From: Capitulum mitella
Taxonomy: Eukaryota; Arthropoda; Thecostraca; Pollicipedomorpha; Pollicipedidae
Assembly: GCA_030062745.1 (NCBI GenBank)
Contig: CP099842.1
Location: 22,973,822-23,037,821 of the forward strand
Direction: 5' to 3'
DNA length: 64,000 nt
The notes beneath the pieces were generated by a model, which saw only the letters and a program-made list of their open reading frames with translations, did not search any database and was not told the DNA's origin. Shown in pieces: positions 20,904-33,335 of the stretch. Numbering within the stretch: position 1 is the stretch's first letter; every line of letters begins with the position of its first letter. Both the position numbers and the translations under genes were made by a program.

Positions 20904-20936
20904 AGGTCACTGGAGGTCATTTAAGGTCAAAGGTCA
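20904..20936 (+). promoter_or_regulatory. AGGTCA array with DR4, DR4 and DR1 spacing
   Basis: Four perfect AGGTCA half-sites in 33 bp at 20904, 20914, 20924 and 20931, separated by 4, 4 and 1 nt. DR1 is the classic spacing for RXR/HNF4/COUP-TF type receptors and DR4 for TR/LXR-type heterodimers. Whether it is used in this genome is unknown. Confidence 0.6.
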
Positions 20937-21483
20937 CAAGTTGATCTGAGAAACGTGTGACCATGACAGTTTCCCCTTTTTCATGTCCCTGACACTGCCT
21001 ATGCTAACATTATACAAACATTGCAATGCGATTTGTACTTCTTTAGTATAACATGACTAGCAGAAGCAAAAAAAGGGTGTTTGTCTCTTTTGTTCACTCA
21101 GTTGTTAGAAAACTAATCCTGCTATTTTTGAAACCCTGTGAACGCCCATGAATTTTCTCAAAATTTCAGATTTGTCTGCCCATGGTAAAAGCCCTATCCA
21201 TAATCTCCCGATTTATGCCAGTTTCATCAAAATCGGTCGATAAACAACGGAGTTATAAGAAGTCCAAAAGTACCCCCATTTTGACATTTTTGCCCCCCTG
21301 TATCCACAAATTTCAAAAGTTTGGAAATTTCTTTTTATAAAAGTGTAGTTCACGTCACGGCAAATCGATTGCCGTTTGTTGCGATGAAATCGGACAAGTA
21401 GTTCTGGAGATCTCAGGGGGGGCCGAATCCGCCCCCCTGCCGGGAATCGACCATACCGTCTAGCCCTCCGGGAATAGGGTTAA

Positions 21484-24075
21484 AGAGCATATTCTGCCAA
21501 AGTATACCAACATATATATGGGACATATACATTTTTTTATAAATGATAACAAAAAAAAAAAATATCTTGAGAAGCTCGCGTTTGGGAAGGTTAACTTGTC
21601 AGGCCTCCAATCATTTACAAAAAACGACGCCCTTGTTAGCCTGTCATGACATACATATATCGCGGGATGTCAGCGTCTTACAGCTTAGTTGTATACATAG
21701 AGAACAAGAAAACTAGAATCATGTGGAAACAACCGGAAATATGGTCGTCTTTATGTCGTCACTTTGACGCCTTGCAAAACCATGATTACAACAGATCTTT
21801 CTCAAAAAAATCCGCTCACCCGCCGCCACCCAGAGGGAGGGGCGAGCGGGACGGGGCGGCGTCCGCCGACCAGCACTGGCCCCGTTAGCGAAGTGTCACC
21901 GCAAGTTGGTCTCCATTCTGTCCGGCTGTCTAACTCGAAAGCTGGCATGAGACGATACGAGATGTCCTCGCGCCCCCTCTGCACTCGGCTGTGTTCTCGG
22001 GATACCCGGCAGTACCCGGCGGCGGAAGGTCGCTCGGTTCGCGAACAGCTAGCATTAAAGAGGCATTACCGTGGGGTGAGTTGTTAACATCTCACGGACA
22101 CGGCTGGAGATGACGCGGAAACCAATATCTGTCTTGACCCGATCAAAGTGGTAATGGCGAAAAGTCTGCAGTGCAGAGCCCCTCGTTATGCTAGATAATG
22201 GAAGGCGATAGAGCTGGGCATGAAAACGAGGAGTAACAAGCTAACAGGTGTGACGCTGTAACAGCTTCGCTGCCGAATTAGAACCTAAGCTCTTTTAATT
22301 TGCAGTGAACAAAAGCTTCATCACTTCGTAGCCCTATCCTATCCGAGGTATTTTTATATCATAGGAGGTACGGACAGGAACAACAATCAATTAGAACATG
22401 AGTTTCTAAATTGAGATACTATTAGACTTGTCAACGATGTTTCGAAAACCAGTGTTTTTTGCCGCAGTTTGCTTGCGTGAGTTTGACCAATACGTTCAAG
22501 ACTATATTTTGAAACAGCGTGTTGTCCTGATTTTATATGCACTAAGAATTTTTGTTCCCTAGGTCATCTCCTCGTTTTATTTCATCTCTCGATTCCCTCT
22601 AGAAAATCGGGGCCTCCGGGTAAATCCAAACGTGACGTCGAACGTAGGTTGTGGAAGGGGACGAGGAACCCGAAAAAAAACACGCGCTTTGTTTCCGAAC
22701 AAATTTGTTTTGTTGTTGGTTTATGAGATACGACGCACGCTCCCTTAAGCTCGGGCGTCCGGAAGCCGCAACCTTCCAGAGTCAAGTCGCGTATGTTTCC
22801 TATGTGACGGGGAGGGGGGAGGGGGTCAGGCGTCAGTCAGTCGTCTGAAAAATTGCAATGTTCCGGAATGGCGACGACTGCAGCACCGAATACGGTTACA
22901 TGGATAGAAAAACTGGCTCACCCTGAAGCAGCTGTTTGACGGGATCGACGAAAGTGAATAAAAGTACCCCCTACATATCGTGGAGACGCGAGCACAATTC
23001 CGCAACGGGGCGTCAAGCGATAACCACAAAAACAGCGGACAATCGGGAGCTCGGTGACCCTGTGGCCTTTATCATGTGTGGAAAGCGGTTGAGGTGGACG
23101 CAGTCAATGGTTTGCACTGCGATGACGGAGCGACGAAGTGTCATCAAAAGCGTATTTCCTATAATGTTTTTTAAAAAGGATGAACGCAACAAAGCGGTGG
23201 AGAAAACAAGGAATATCGTACTAAATTGTATATTCTTACAAAATGGTTCCCATAGCCTACAAATTCTTCAGCTTTAAGAAGTTTCAAGTACATTTCCGAA
23301 GAGTTTCTACAAAAATCTCTATCACTATAACCGACATTAAAATCAACCCTTCAAAGCCACCTTCAGCGTCCCAGACAAAGACGTCTGTGACGTAAATGGT
23401 AATCTCATTTAACCCACCACCGCCTGGCGTATTTTTGCACCTCGACCGCCTGGGATTGTCAAAAAGGGCACCCCCTGCTATCTCAAGATCTAACCGTCGG
23501 ATCTGAACCGATCTACCACCAGTCGATTGCCCTGAGTCCTGCGATTCAGAAAATACTGTGTTAGCCCTGGTCACGTGACTGATGACATCACAGGTCGCGT
23601 AAAAGGCATTCCATGAGGTCGGAAGAACTGACATCGGTTTGTACATCATATCAGCAGTAATAGTGGAGTTAGATCCTTCAACTGAGTATCAACAAAAGGT
23701 CACGATCTTCTGTATCAAATGCATGCCAAAATGTTCAAAAATGTCAGGTGAAGGTCAACCCTTGTCAGGCGAAATATTGGTCTTACTTTACATGCCAAAG
23801 ATCGATACTTTCTCACAGCCGTTTTGATCTACGTGACAAAAAATGTAAGTGAAACCTTCTTATGATCAATTTCGCATTATCTACGTTTAACCCAGTCAAG
23901 GTCGGTTTAGGTCAGGTCAGATAAGGTTGATTACTCTCCTGACAAAGAGCAAGCATGACTGGCTTCGATTCTAAACTGCGCCGGATACAGAACTGAAATG
24001 ACATCTAGTGATAATTAAATATGCTGCCTGCTCTTAAGCGGGTCAAGGTCGCGCCAGGTCAGGACAAATAGTTAT
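21484..24075. other. Non-coding stretch, no gene seen
   Basis: A GC-rich patch lies at about 21815-21890. AGGTCA-type sites occur near 23897-23925. No protein family was recognised in any frame. Confidence 0.5.
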
Positions 24076-24180
24076 TTTTCTTTTTATATAATAATATAAT
24101 ATAATACAAATATAATAATTCCTTTAATATAACAATAATTTGAAATATGATAATATAATGTAAATATAATGATTTCTTTC
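24076..24180. repeat. AT-rich low-complexity tract (ATA/TAAT)
   Basis: Dense ataat/atata units with few G or C. Confidence 0.8.
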
Positions 24181-24594
24181 TGACTAGGAACAATAATTGC
24201 TGTCTGCTGCTACTGAACGATCTTCCACGGACAATGCTATATTTCATTTTGTTTTGACATCTACCCAGGAAGTGACCTGACCTGACATGATCCCAAATGC
24301 TGACTTGAACGATGGGGAAAATCAGCGGCATCAACTTCTATCAACCACAATACGAATCACTGCAACTGCCACCAAGCATGCGACCTAGCATGGCCTCTAT
24401 TGTTGACATGTCAAGAGTATATATCCTTTTGGGGACCGTTTCCTACACAAATCCAAACAGTTAATGCATTATACTTGCAAACATTATAACAAACGAAGCG
24501 TGTTCGCGCCACCGCATGAACAGGCAAAAACAAGCGTGAAAGGGTTCACTTATGACGTGTTATCTCCATGACCTTACCTGGCATGAAAATGGTT

Positions 24595-24602
24595 TGACGT
24601 CA
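24595..24602. promoter_or_regulatory. Palindromic CRE (TGACGTCA)
   Basis: Perfect CREB/ATF octamer within the larger palindrome gtttgacgtcaaac. No neighbouring gene. Confidence 0.35.
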
Positions 24603-26726
24603 AACTATGTAGAATTGATTGTTAAATAGATAATGAAAATTTGGCTGGGCAGACTCAAACGGTTAAGAAGTTATTCACGAAAAACCGAGGAGGCGCCCTA
24701 TTTGACATTACCCCAGGCGGTGCCGGGTTCGAGCAAAAGAGCTGCTGGCATTCTTTACTAGAAATGTGATCAGATACTTCCCGTACGTCAGTTTCAGTAG
24801 CAAACAAAGCAGACCGACAGCCGGTACTTTAAGGAATCGCAAGACGACACCAATAACTGTGACTGGTCCAGCCGAAGGCTTACGCCCTCCACGGCACCAT
24901 TTTACGCCTCTCGCTCGATGACGTACCCGTCTCTTATTGGTTGAGGTTGTATATGAAGCAAGTCAGTTGTAGCCATGAGGGCGCACTTTTTTAGAACTGG
25001 TAAATGAAGAGTCTCCGTGTAGTGTGGGTAATCGTGTAGGTATTTGGTTTTGGTGATTTACGTCAAAAATAGAGATTTTGGACTTGATGTCCCTAGTAGC
25101 TGACAATGAAATTTGCGAGAAAGACTGGCACTAGTGAGGTCATCGCTAGCATAACTATCACACAGACAGTCAGAAAAACTTCTTCATATGTCCTCTGGGT
25201 AGATGTGACACTAAGCTTTCAAAAACCAGAAGTATCTGTAATTACGACGGACTTAAATCCATATGTTTGTGTACAGTTTTATGAACTACAGCCGAAATGA
25301 AAATTCCGGCAAATTGCGTATTTGGAATCAGTGCCACGAAAAATTTAAGTATCGCCGTTTTCAAGAAAAATCTAAATTTTATGCCAATAATTCGTTAGAA
25401 GATGTAGGAAAATAATACATATCGAAAATGGAAAATCGAAACACCAAGCCACTAAACATCACCTGAAGTTCTTAATGCTCGCACGGTTGACTGGTCAAAT
25501 ATAACGTGCTCGTGTGTGGGGAGGGGCCAGTTTGACTCCATAAGATGTCAAAATCTAACCAAAATTTTCCACCACAAACTAACCAAAAAGAGCCACCAAA
25601 TTATCAGGGCAGATGCGGCTTTGCAAAGAATCTCTCTATGTATATGTAAGTAATCTCGTCTGTGTAGAAGTGAGACATTTCTAGAGCGTGATCTTCAAGA
25701 TAAGTAGGTTTAAAGAAGGTCCAATACGGTGCGGCTTGCCAGACTTGCATTGTAAAATCATAAAAAAAAAACAGAAACTTCCGCTTGTACCGCGAAAACT
25801 CTTCGTCACAGCGCTAAAATGTGTGAGCCATTTCGTAGGACGCACAAAACTGCAATATATAATACATTGCTTAGGACACTTGAGTCTGTACGTATGCTTG
25901 CATTAGTGCTTCAGCTTAACTTCAGTCACATGCTATTGTAATTTCATGAAATGTCATATGCCTTGTTTTGTGGCTTCTCAGGGCAAAATTTTGACGGAAT
26001 TTGGCACTCCAAAATACATCGCAGATTACATTTCTGCCACCAAAGTCACCCAAGGCTACATGAGGTCAACCTAGGTCACCGGCATAAAGTGACCTCGAAA
26101 AGTGAAGATCACAAAAATGTGCTCAACCGAGGCAACTATCGCCATCCACTTTTGAATCAAGTATTTGTCCCTGCTAAGTAAAATTCCACTGCGTCCTCCA
26201 GCTTCCTCAGAATAGTACGCAGATATGACACGAACGCTAGACCGAAGGCTGATCATCTAGACCATCTGATCCATTTCTCTTTGACACCTATTTATCCCGA
26301 CGTGCACCATACCCAGATAATTCTGGTCGCTGAATTCGAAATAAGCGTCAGTTCTAAAAAGCTAGTTGTAGAAAAATACATACTAAGGTCAATCAAGTTC
26401 ATCTCAGGTTAGCGACCTTAGATGACCTAGAACAGATCAAAATCTCCTAAATGTGTATTCGATCATCTCCGACATTGTTTTGTACTTACAGCTGTAGTCG
26501 TGAATTATCCATTGAACAAGTAACTGAGAGGGTTTCTTCGTTTGGACTCTACAAAAAAAAAAAACGGTACGCGAAAGCACAGTTTTGGTCATCTCTCCGT
26601 GACATGACCTAATTCCGACCTGATCCTAAAACTGAAACTTTGTACATCGAAAGCAGATGACGTGTCCTTTTACACACGTCGCGTTTTTTGACTGAGGTTA
26701 TTAGAGCGAAAGAGCTATGTTCGGAA

Positions 26727-26730
<4 letters not shown>

Positions 26731-26771
<41 letters not shown>
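26731..26771. repeat. (AT)n microsatellite
   Basis: About 20 uninterrupted AT units. Confidence 0.97.
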
Positions 26772-26773
<2 letters not shown>

Positions 26774-29025
26774 AATCTGAACCTTACCTCTTTTTTAATT
26801 TTTAATTTAACCTGACTTTTTGACCTGACCTCAGGTCAATCAAATTATTTTGTCGTTTTTTCACGTGTTTATCTGTACATCCATCAAACGTTTGAGTCTA
26901 TCATTAAAACTTTATTCGTGGCGGCAGTTTGAGGTTTACCTGAAAAAACGACCATTTCTGAAACGATGACCTGACTTTAACCAGCTCTAACTTCGTGATC
27001 TTGAGCGATCTTGATTTTTTTTCACCGAAAGATCTTCCGATATTTAATTTTGTACAACTGTGCCAGATTTGATGCGGCTGCCCCGCACTCTTTGGAATCA
27101 ATTTCAGAAAAACCTCAGGATTAGTTCACTGACTCCTCACGCATCCGCCGAGCACGTGTTAATCCGTCATTTGCTGGGAGGCTGCTTTTTGCCCCCTCCC
27201 CTTTGGGCTTTTTTCTTGAATATAAGCCGTTAGGAATACCAAGGCTTTGCCTTAACTCTGTATTCTTTTCAAGGAACGTTTAGCACATACTCTGTAAAAT
27301 TTTCAGTTCGAGGTCGTGTAATGTCACGGAGCAACGGTATATCAGAGTTGAACATGACGTGAACTGGCCGTTCACATCCCAACTGGACTAAAAGACCCGC
27401 TATAAATTTGCTTACAGAGATAAAGCCACAAATAAAATACGGATGAACCAACCAAAATTACATAACTCTCGTGATTGTAACCTAATGTTCTGCTCAGGTC
27501 AACGTCATTAAAACTTTTTCAAGGCCACACGTTTTTCCTTTACGTTACCCAATTTGCATGGCTAATGCGGTAATTTGAGGGGCCGATCCTCTCAACAGAG
27601 CGTATTTCACCCTCCAACTGGTGCATAAAACAGTTTCGCGGCATTTTTTTTTTCCTAGAGAAAAAGTTAGTCTTGACCAAGCTAGCCTTGACCTTCCCCC
27701 AGAACCCTGACCTCTTGTCTTTTTCTCTGGTCTTTTTCCGGCAACACTTTAGGTTTAGAACGTTTTAGGTTTTAGGACAATGCCGTCAGATAAATTACGT
27801 TCCCGACTTCTGGAATAACCACGAGGGCTTCAAGAGTGGAAGAATTCGTTTTTTTATTTGACCTGGTCTGTGACGCCACTCGTGACCTTCGGCAACAAAA
27901 AATCATACATTTTCTAAAAGATCTTGTTAAGGGCTATTGTTTCAAATTTGAAACGATTTGATCGGCCCATTAGTTACGAAGTTAGACGGGAAGGGGACAA
28001 AATATAGCATTTCCCTGGAAATGGTGTAGTTCTAAATGCGTCAGCAAATGCCTGGTCAACAGCCCAGTTATTGACATTTCTGAGCAGCCTTCCAAGTGCT
28101 GTCACATCAGTCCCACCGCGAATATTCAAATATATCGCACGGAGTCACAGCTGCCAACTCTCTTTGAAAGTGATAAAAATGATAAAACACACTGATAGAC
28201 ACTTCCAGTGTCCTGTGAAAATTTCCTGTAAATTCCCTGTGAAATTCCCTTAGATCGTACTGCAGTGTATGAAATGTACCACATCCACATAGTGTACAAA
28301 ACGCCTGGAACTGCTGAAGGCCAGTGCAGGAGGCATCCTAGGGGGAATGCATTATCATGGCTAAGTGCGCCATGGGTGCTGAAAACAATGTATGACTCTA
28401 GCTGCTAAAGTTTTTACGTGCTATGGCATGGCACGTATGACTAGTGATATGTGATTTTTGCAACGGCATATTCGGTAAAGGGATAGCTGTCAGGCTCAAA
28501 CGCGGATTCACACACATCATTTCGTTTACACCATTTCGTTGGAGGTGGGATGGAGGACCAGAAAATGTGAAGGAAAAAGACCGACATTTGAAAGATCGTT
28601 GGTTTTCTCAGTAGACCACAGGCGATTCCAGTAGATTACAGTCACACCCTGTTGGGTTTCCAGGACCCGCCATTAACGTTTGTTGTTGTAGGTTGTTGTA
28701 TAAGTTATAACATCGTATCACATGGTACTATTGCTCTCCGTGCCAGTGATGCAGAAATGGATGACAATCCGGAAGCTGTGAATAACTACTATTTTTGGAG
28801 TCTTAGATTCACCATTATCCGACAAATTGTTCTCGTAATTGATCATAAATGCAAACTGAACAATTCCAAAAACTCGTTTCGTGTCTTCTGGCTAAATGAA
28901 TGAAAAAGGTGAATTTATTGTCAGTATCAGAGTCAGGGTGAGATAAGTGCATTGCACACCAGTAGAAGAAAACCTGCCGTTTATCCCGTTTTCTTTTGTC
29001 TTTGCTCTTCTGAAGGCGCATCTGA

Positions 29026-32000
29026 GGCATTCTACCACAAATCGACAGGGGGGGTACACACCATAGCCTCGAATTCCGATAAAACTTGGTCCTAGGGGAA
29101 ATCTTGGGCTAGGATTGCAGTTTTGAAAGTTTCAGATCGTGCTGAAGAAAGGTTTTTGTGATATAGCACTTTCAATTTTTCTAAATGTGCTTATTTTCAC
29201 CAAAACTTACCGCACATTTTCCTTCATAACTTAAGCAGCCGTTGGCCTGGTCTTTAAGCACCTGACGGTATTTTGGTCAGAATGAGATAGCGCAACTTTT
29301 AGCTATATCGAATTTCAAATGTACAGGTTCCGAAAAAGTTTTGCGTCGAATGCTGCTTTCAAGGTCAAGTTTTCGAGGTGTGGCCATAAATTCAGATGTA
29401 CGTATATATGTATGTATATTCAGAAAAAGCTATGAGCACGCAGAATTCCTCCAAAAGGGCTTTAAATTATTTTTAAACCATCCAAAAGCATCCTTTCTCC
29501 GGTTTAGGATCAGCTATGTGCAATGAAAAGTCTTCAAAACTGGGCAATTTTTGCTAGTTGGTACAACTCCACCTTGGTGATTGGTCGCTGTTTCTGCTAG
29601 AGCCCGGAAACAAAAACGAGCGTAATGCTTGTCATAGGAGAAAGCCAGTGGTATTCGATTTTGACGGTTTTAGGGCGACCGGTGACTTATCAGGTTGGAT
29701 CAAGGACCCAAAAATGGCAAAAATTGCCATTTTGACTCCAGAAGGTTTAGGATGGTTTTCTGACTACAGTTTTTGTTAGTTGGTACAACTCCACCTTGAT
29801 GATTGGCCCCTGTTTCTGTTTTAGGGCGACAAGTGACTTCTCAAGTCGGATCAAGGACCCAAAAATGGCAAAAATCGCCATTAGACCGTCTTTAAGGTAT
29901 TCTGGGGCGCTAATTTCGAATTGGCATCCATTTAGTGTCATTGCGACTTCTTAAATTAAGGTGCATTTCATGTCTGCCACAGAGCTCTAGATTCTAAACC
30001 CCTCTGAATTTAGAATCAATGAATATAGAGGAACCTGAATACGTGGAATGATGCCAAATGGGTACCGAATTCGAAATCAGCGTCCCAAAATACCCTGTAG
30101 ACGATCTGGCGTCAAAAAGAGTCATCCTGAACCACCCAGGGTATGTTGGAGCACGGCGTGGCGCGCGGACGTACGCAGCGATAGAGCGTCGGCGCGATGC
30201 CCATAAGCCAGTCTCCGATTTGGACGAGTTTCGCCGGACGTCATGAGCTGCGTCGGTTCGCCGCAGTGCTGCGCAGATCACTGTGTATTATGCAGAGATT
30301 TGCGTTCAGGTGCCACCGGTGCTCCGTAGAGGCCCGTAGTGACAGGTCATTCATTATGCCTCATCAGAAACGGTTGTTTTGCCGTGATCCTCTTAAGGTA
30401 CATAAAAGGAAACGCTGTTTAAATGCCTTCAGGAACTGCAATTAAGGTGCAGCAGCGAAGCCTCGAACCAAGCCATGGAAAACACAGTCAAACAACATGA
30501 TCGTCGCAGTCCTTCACTAAAGATATTGCCATAACGCAAGGCTTAAGTTCGGCTCAGCAACACGAGCCACCTTCTCCTGAAGCAGGGGAAGTAGCAGCCA
30601 CTGATGTTGACGACGTTTTGCTACTGTTGGACGAAAGTCCAATGAAAACCGGTGAGTAAAGACTTGATTCAATAGCCCGATACTATTCGTTGTTCTTAAC
30701 GTGATGTATGGACTGCCAAATAATCGTGCAGGCAAATCCACTGCTATTTCTCAAACTTATTTTTCAGCCACAGATGTGCCATGTCATTTATCAGACCCGG
30801 TGTGGTGTGAGTTCTTCGAAGAACTGGAAAAAGTCTTCCCGAAAAAACGAAAACATACTCATAATCTGTGGCTTTTCGGATAATTATAGCTCCGTGGTAC
30901 AGGACGAAATACAGCAATTTCACTGAGACGCGCCGCAGTGCACGCTGCATCCATTTGTGGTCTGTTGGCGAAAGGGGTCTGAGTCCAGCATCAGAGCTAC
31001 TGCGGATTGCCAGGTGGTATGAAACACAGTACTGCTGGAGTGTACTCTTCTCTTCACAACTTTCCTGCGTACTTTCTACCTGAAGTCAAAAACCGCATTT
31101 CATACCTAGACAGATTCCACTGCTTCTCAGAGGGTTCTGTGGTTCAATTCAACAACCAATTTAAATTTCTGAACATGTGCTACAGTGAGGAGGATTTCGG
31201 TCTGAGGTGTGAGTGGCACTATTATGCCACATCGTACGGAAGAAAACGCTTGTAATGGGATTGGGGTCACACTGAAAACAGCTGCAACAAACGCAAGTGT
31301 GGCGCTTTCACACTCGAAACAATTTTTTTTTACAGGGAGCGTATGTGAGTCCTTCAAACAAAAAGTGAGCACAAAAACAGTATGTTTCTCCGTCCCGAAA
31401 GCTGAGGTCCTGAGGACAGATGATAAGCTTGGCACACGGTTTGGTAATACCAATACCATCAAAGAGACCCCAAAAATTCACAGAATGACTACAGTCAATG
31501 CCCGGCCACTTATCGTGTGTCTGCTGGCAGCAGACAAGGGAAGAGAAGAAAAGGTGGCTTAAAAATCTCCATTGTTTGTGTTTTGCCGTGCTTTAGGAGG
31601 AATGGATTTTTTCCAGTAAACATTGCTAGCAGACTGATGCCTTTGCTGTAAGGGAATGACCTCATTTAGTCCTCATTGATCCCTAATTACGCCAGAGCCG
31701 GGAAACAAAGACGAGGTGTTTTTCGTCATGAAAGGGAACCAGGTTCAGATTCATTTAAAAAGGCTCTTGATTCAGCTCAGGGTCATTTCAGAGGACTCTA
31801 AATTCATAAATTCTAGATTCAAAGGGGTCTGGAATCTAGAGTTCTCTGGTGGCATGAAATGCAACTTAATAAGTCGCAATATTGCTAAATGGATGCCAAA
31901 TTCGTAATCAGCGCCCCAAAATACCCCAGAGACGATCTGTTATTCAAAAGGTCGTTCTGGATCTCAAAATACCCCAGAGACGACCTGTTATTCAAAAGGC

Positions 32001-32735
32001 CAATCTGGATCTTCCGGGGTCCCAGAAGGCGATTTTTGCCATTTTGGGGTCATTAACCTGACCTACCGGTTACCGTAAAACCGCAAAACCGGATGCAGCT
32101 ATTTTTTTTTGTTATGACAAGCAACATGCTCGTTTTGGTTTATCGGCTCTAGCGCAATTAGGAACCAATCACCAAGTGGGAGTTGAACCAACCAACAAAA
32201 AATGTCCAGTTTTGAATAATTTTCATCACATGTACTGGGTACTTATCTTAAGAAAGGGAACTTTTCGATGACATAGAGTAACTTAAAACAGTTTGGGAAA
32301 TGTTCTACATATTCTCAGTTTTCATCTGAATTCATGGTCACACCTCGAAAATATGACCTTGAAAGCAGCGTTCGAGGTCAAATTTTCAAAACCTGTATAC
32401 TTCAAATTCAAGAAAACCAAAAGTTGCGCTAGTTCGTTCTGATCAAAGTACTCTTCGGTACTTGGAGATCAGGCCAACGGTTGCTAAATCATGACGACAA
32501 ATGTGTAGTAGGCTTTGGTGAAAATAGGCAAATTTAGAGTAACTGAAAACGCTTGTATCACAAAAGCATTTGTCAGATCGATCTAAAACTTGCAGAACTG
32601 GCATCCTGGACTATGATTATCCCTACTGACCTACTACTACTGACCATACCTAAATGACTGACCAAGTTCCATCGAAACTCGAAACTACAGTGTTTGAAGT
32701 GGGGTAGGTGCTTTGTCGATTTGTGATGGAATGTC
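29026..32735 (+). mobile_element. 3.7-kb DNA-transposon-like element with about 1-kb inverted arms
   Basis: The left arm (29026-30130) and right arm (31690-32735) are inverted copies. Paired blocks, left against reverse complement of right: cattctaccacaaatcgaca / cattccatcacaaatcgaca at the tips, aacttggtc, gatttgctattttcaccaaa-like sequence, gccgttggcctg-tct, gcgcaacttttgg, gctgctttcaaggtca-ttttcgaggtgtg, aactccaccttggtgattgg, tggcaaaaatcgcc, ggcatccatttag, gcatttcatg. Each arm also contains its own internal inverted and tandem copies. The centre (30140-31680) carries a decayed plus-strand gene annotated separately. Target duplication was not resolved. Confidence 0.75.
30700..31562 (+). pseudogene. 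Decayed multicopy repeat-associated protein, possible DDE-like transposase
   Basis: Read across frames, four conserved blocks of a multicopy invertebrate protein family appear in order: CGFSDNYSSVVQDEIQQFH (about 30867-30923) running into DAPQCTLHPFVV; then FHCFSEGSVVQFNNQFKFLN and EDFGLRCEWHYYATSYGR (about 31120-31245); then NGIGVTLKTAATNASVAL (about 31255-31308); then a C-terminal tail to LGTRFGNTNTIKETPKIHRM. From memory, intact members read FSDG, FFATSHGK and CDGIGGTVKR at these places. Here FSDG is FSEG and CDGIGG is CNGIGV, and several stops and frameshifts are present, so it is inactive. The function of the family is not established to my knowledge; a transposase role is inferred from the surrounding inverted arms and the conserved acidic residues. 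Confidence 0.65.
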
Positions 32736-33269
32736 CCAACTGACATTTGAGCTACCTTTACTTATACGGAAAATTAGTTCAGATCACGGGATTTCGTTTG
32801 AGTTTGGTTCGTCGAAATAGGTCTGGCGAATTGGCACATCTGGAACTGGGCGAGGGGAAAGTGGGCGGGGGAGGCAGTCACCCGCCCGCATGGATTTCAA
32901 GCGAAATCCACCGCACGATAATACGGCTTAAGGCCGCGACAATATCAGATCAACCTCTGAGATGTTCTCCTCTGTACTCGCATTCGCTGTTGTCCCAAGG
33001 ACATTGTTGCGTTCTTTCAAGGAAATGATATTTGGTGCTTCCCGTACACCATATCATTGTTGCCCTTGGAATGTCATTATGGGTTGCGTAGCAGACAAGC
33101 AGAATCGGTTTGTGTTTTGGAAGAACCAGACCATACGGTGCATCTGAATAGTGACCTCCGGAAACACTTTCTTATTTTGTTGACTTATTTACTCAATTAC
33201 GACCCCCCACCTGATTAAAAATCCTTTGCTGGAATTGCAAAAATCGGAATGGAGATTGTTCTGTTCAGT

Positions 33270-33335
33270 TCTCAAAGTGGCGCCCGGTTGGAACAGCCTG
33301 TGATTGGTTGTGACGTCACGAAGCCCCCAGCGGTC
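33270..33335 (+). repeat. CRE-bearing GC-rich repeat, copy 1
   Basis: The segment around ttgtgacgtcacgaagccccc matches, at about two thirds identity, the reverse complement of 36275-36345 (atgtgacgtcacgaaacctcc). Both conceptual translations share CDVTKPP, which shows only that the DNA is homologous. Confidence 0.5.
33305..33318 (+). promoter_or_regulatory. Inverted CCAAT box plus palindromic CRE
   Basis: attgg (inverted CCAAT) lies a few bases before a perfect TGACGTCA (33311-33318). The pair is a common core-promoter arrangement, but no transcript start is identifiable. Confidence 0.4.

Larger units (their letters stand above)
20273..21483 (+). mobile_element. TTAA-family element, copy C, most complete member
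   Basis: The left end is TTAG-CCCTATTCCCGG (20273-20288). The right end, on the other strand, is TTAA-CCCTATTCCCGG (ending at 21483). Both are followed inward by a GC-rich GGGGGG-x-GAATCCGCCCCC segment, duplicated and offset about 32 bp at the right. TTAA target sites and a CCC-starting inverted terminus match the piggyBac pattern; that is inference from termini only, since no transposase is encoded in the 1.2 kb. The interior carries two clusters of AGGTCA half-sites. Related copies lie at 1540, 6101, 37313, 40762 and 49679. Confidence 0.75.
24181..29025. other. Non-coding stretch with AGGTCA repeats and an (AT)n tract
   Basis: Repeated phrases such as caaggtcgcgccaggtcagg (24046-24065; the nearest part lies at the left edge), gaggtcaacctaggtcacc (26061-26079) and tgacctgacctcaggtca (26821-26838) suggest old dispersed repeats. 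A perfect CRE is at 24595-24602. No coding region was recognised. Confidence 0.5.

Noticed and set aside
24715-24745. tRNA-like gccgggttcgagc
   Set aside because: No matching stem, no box A, no anticodon arm.
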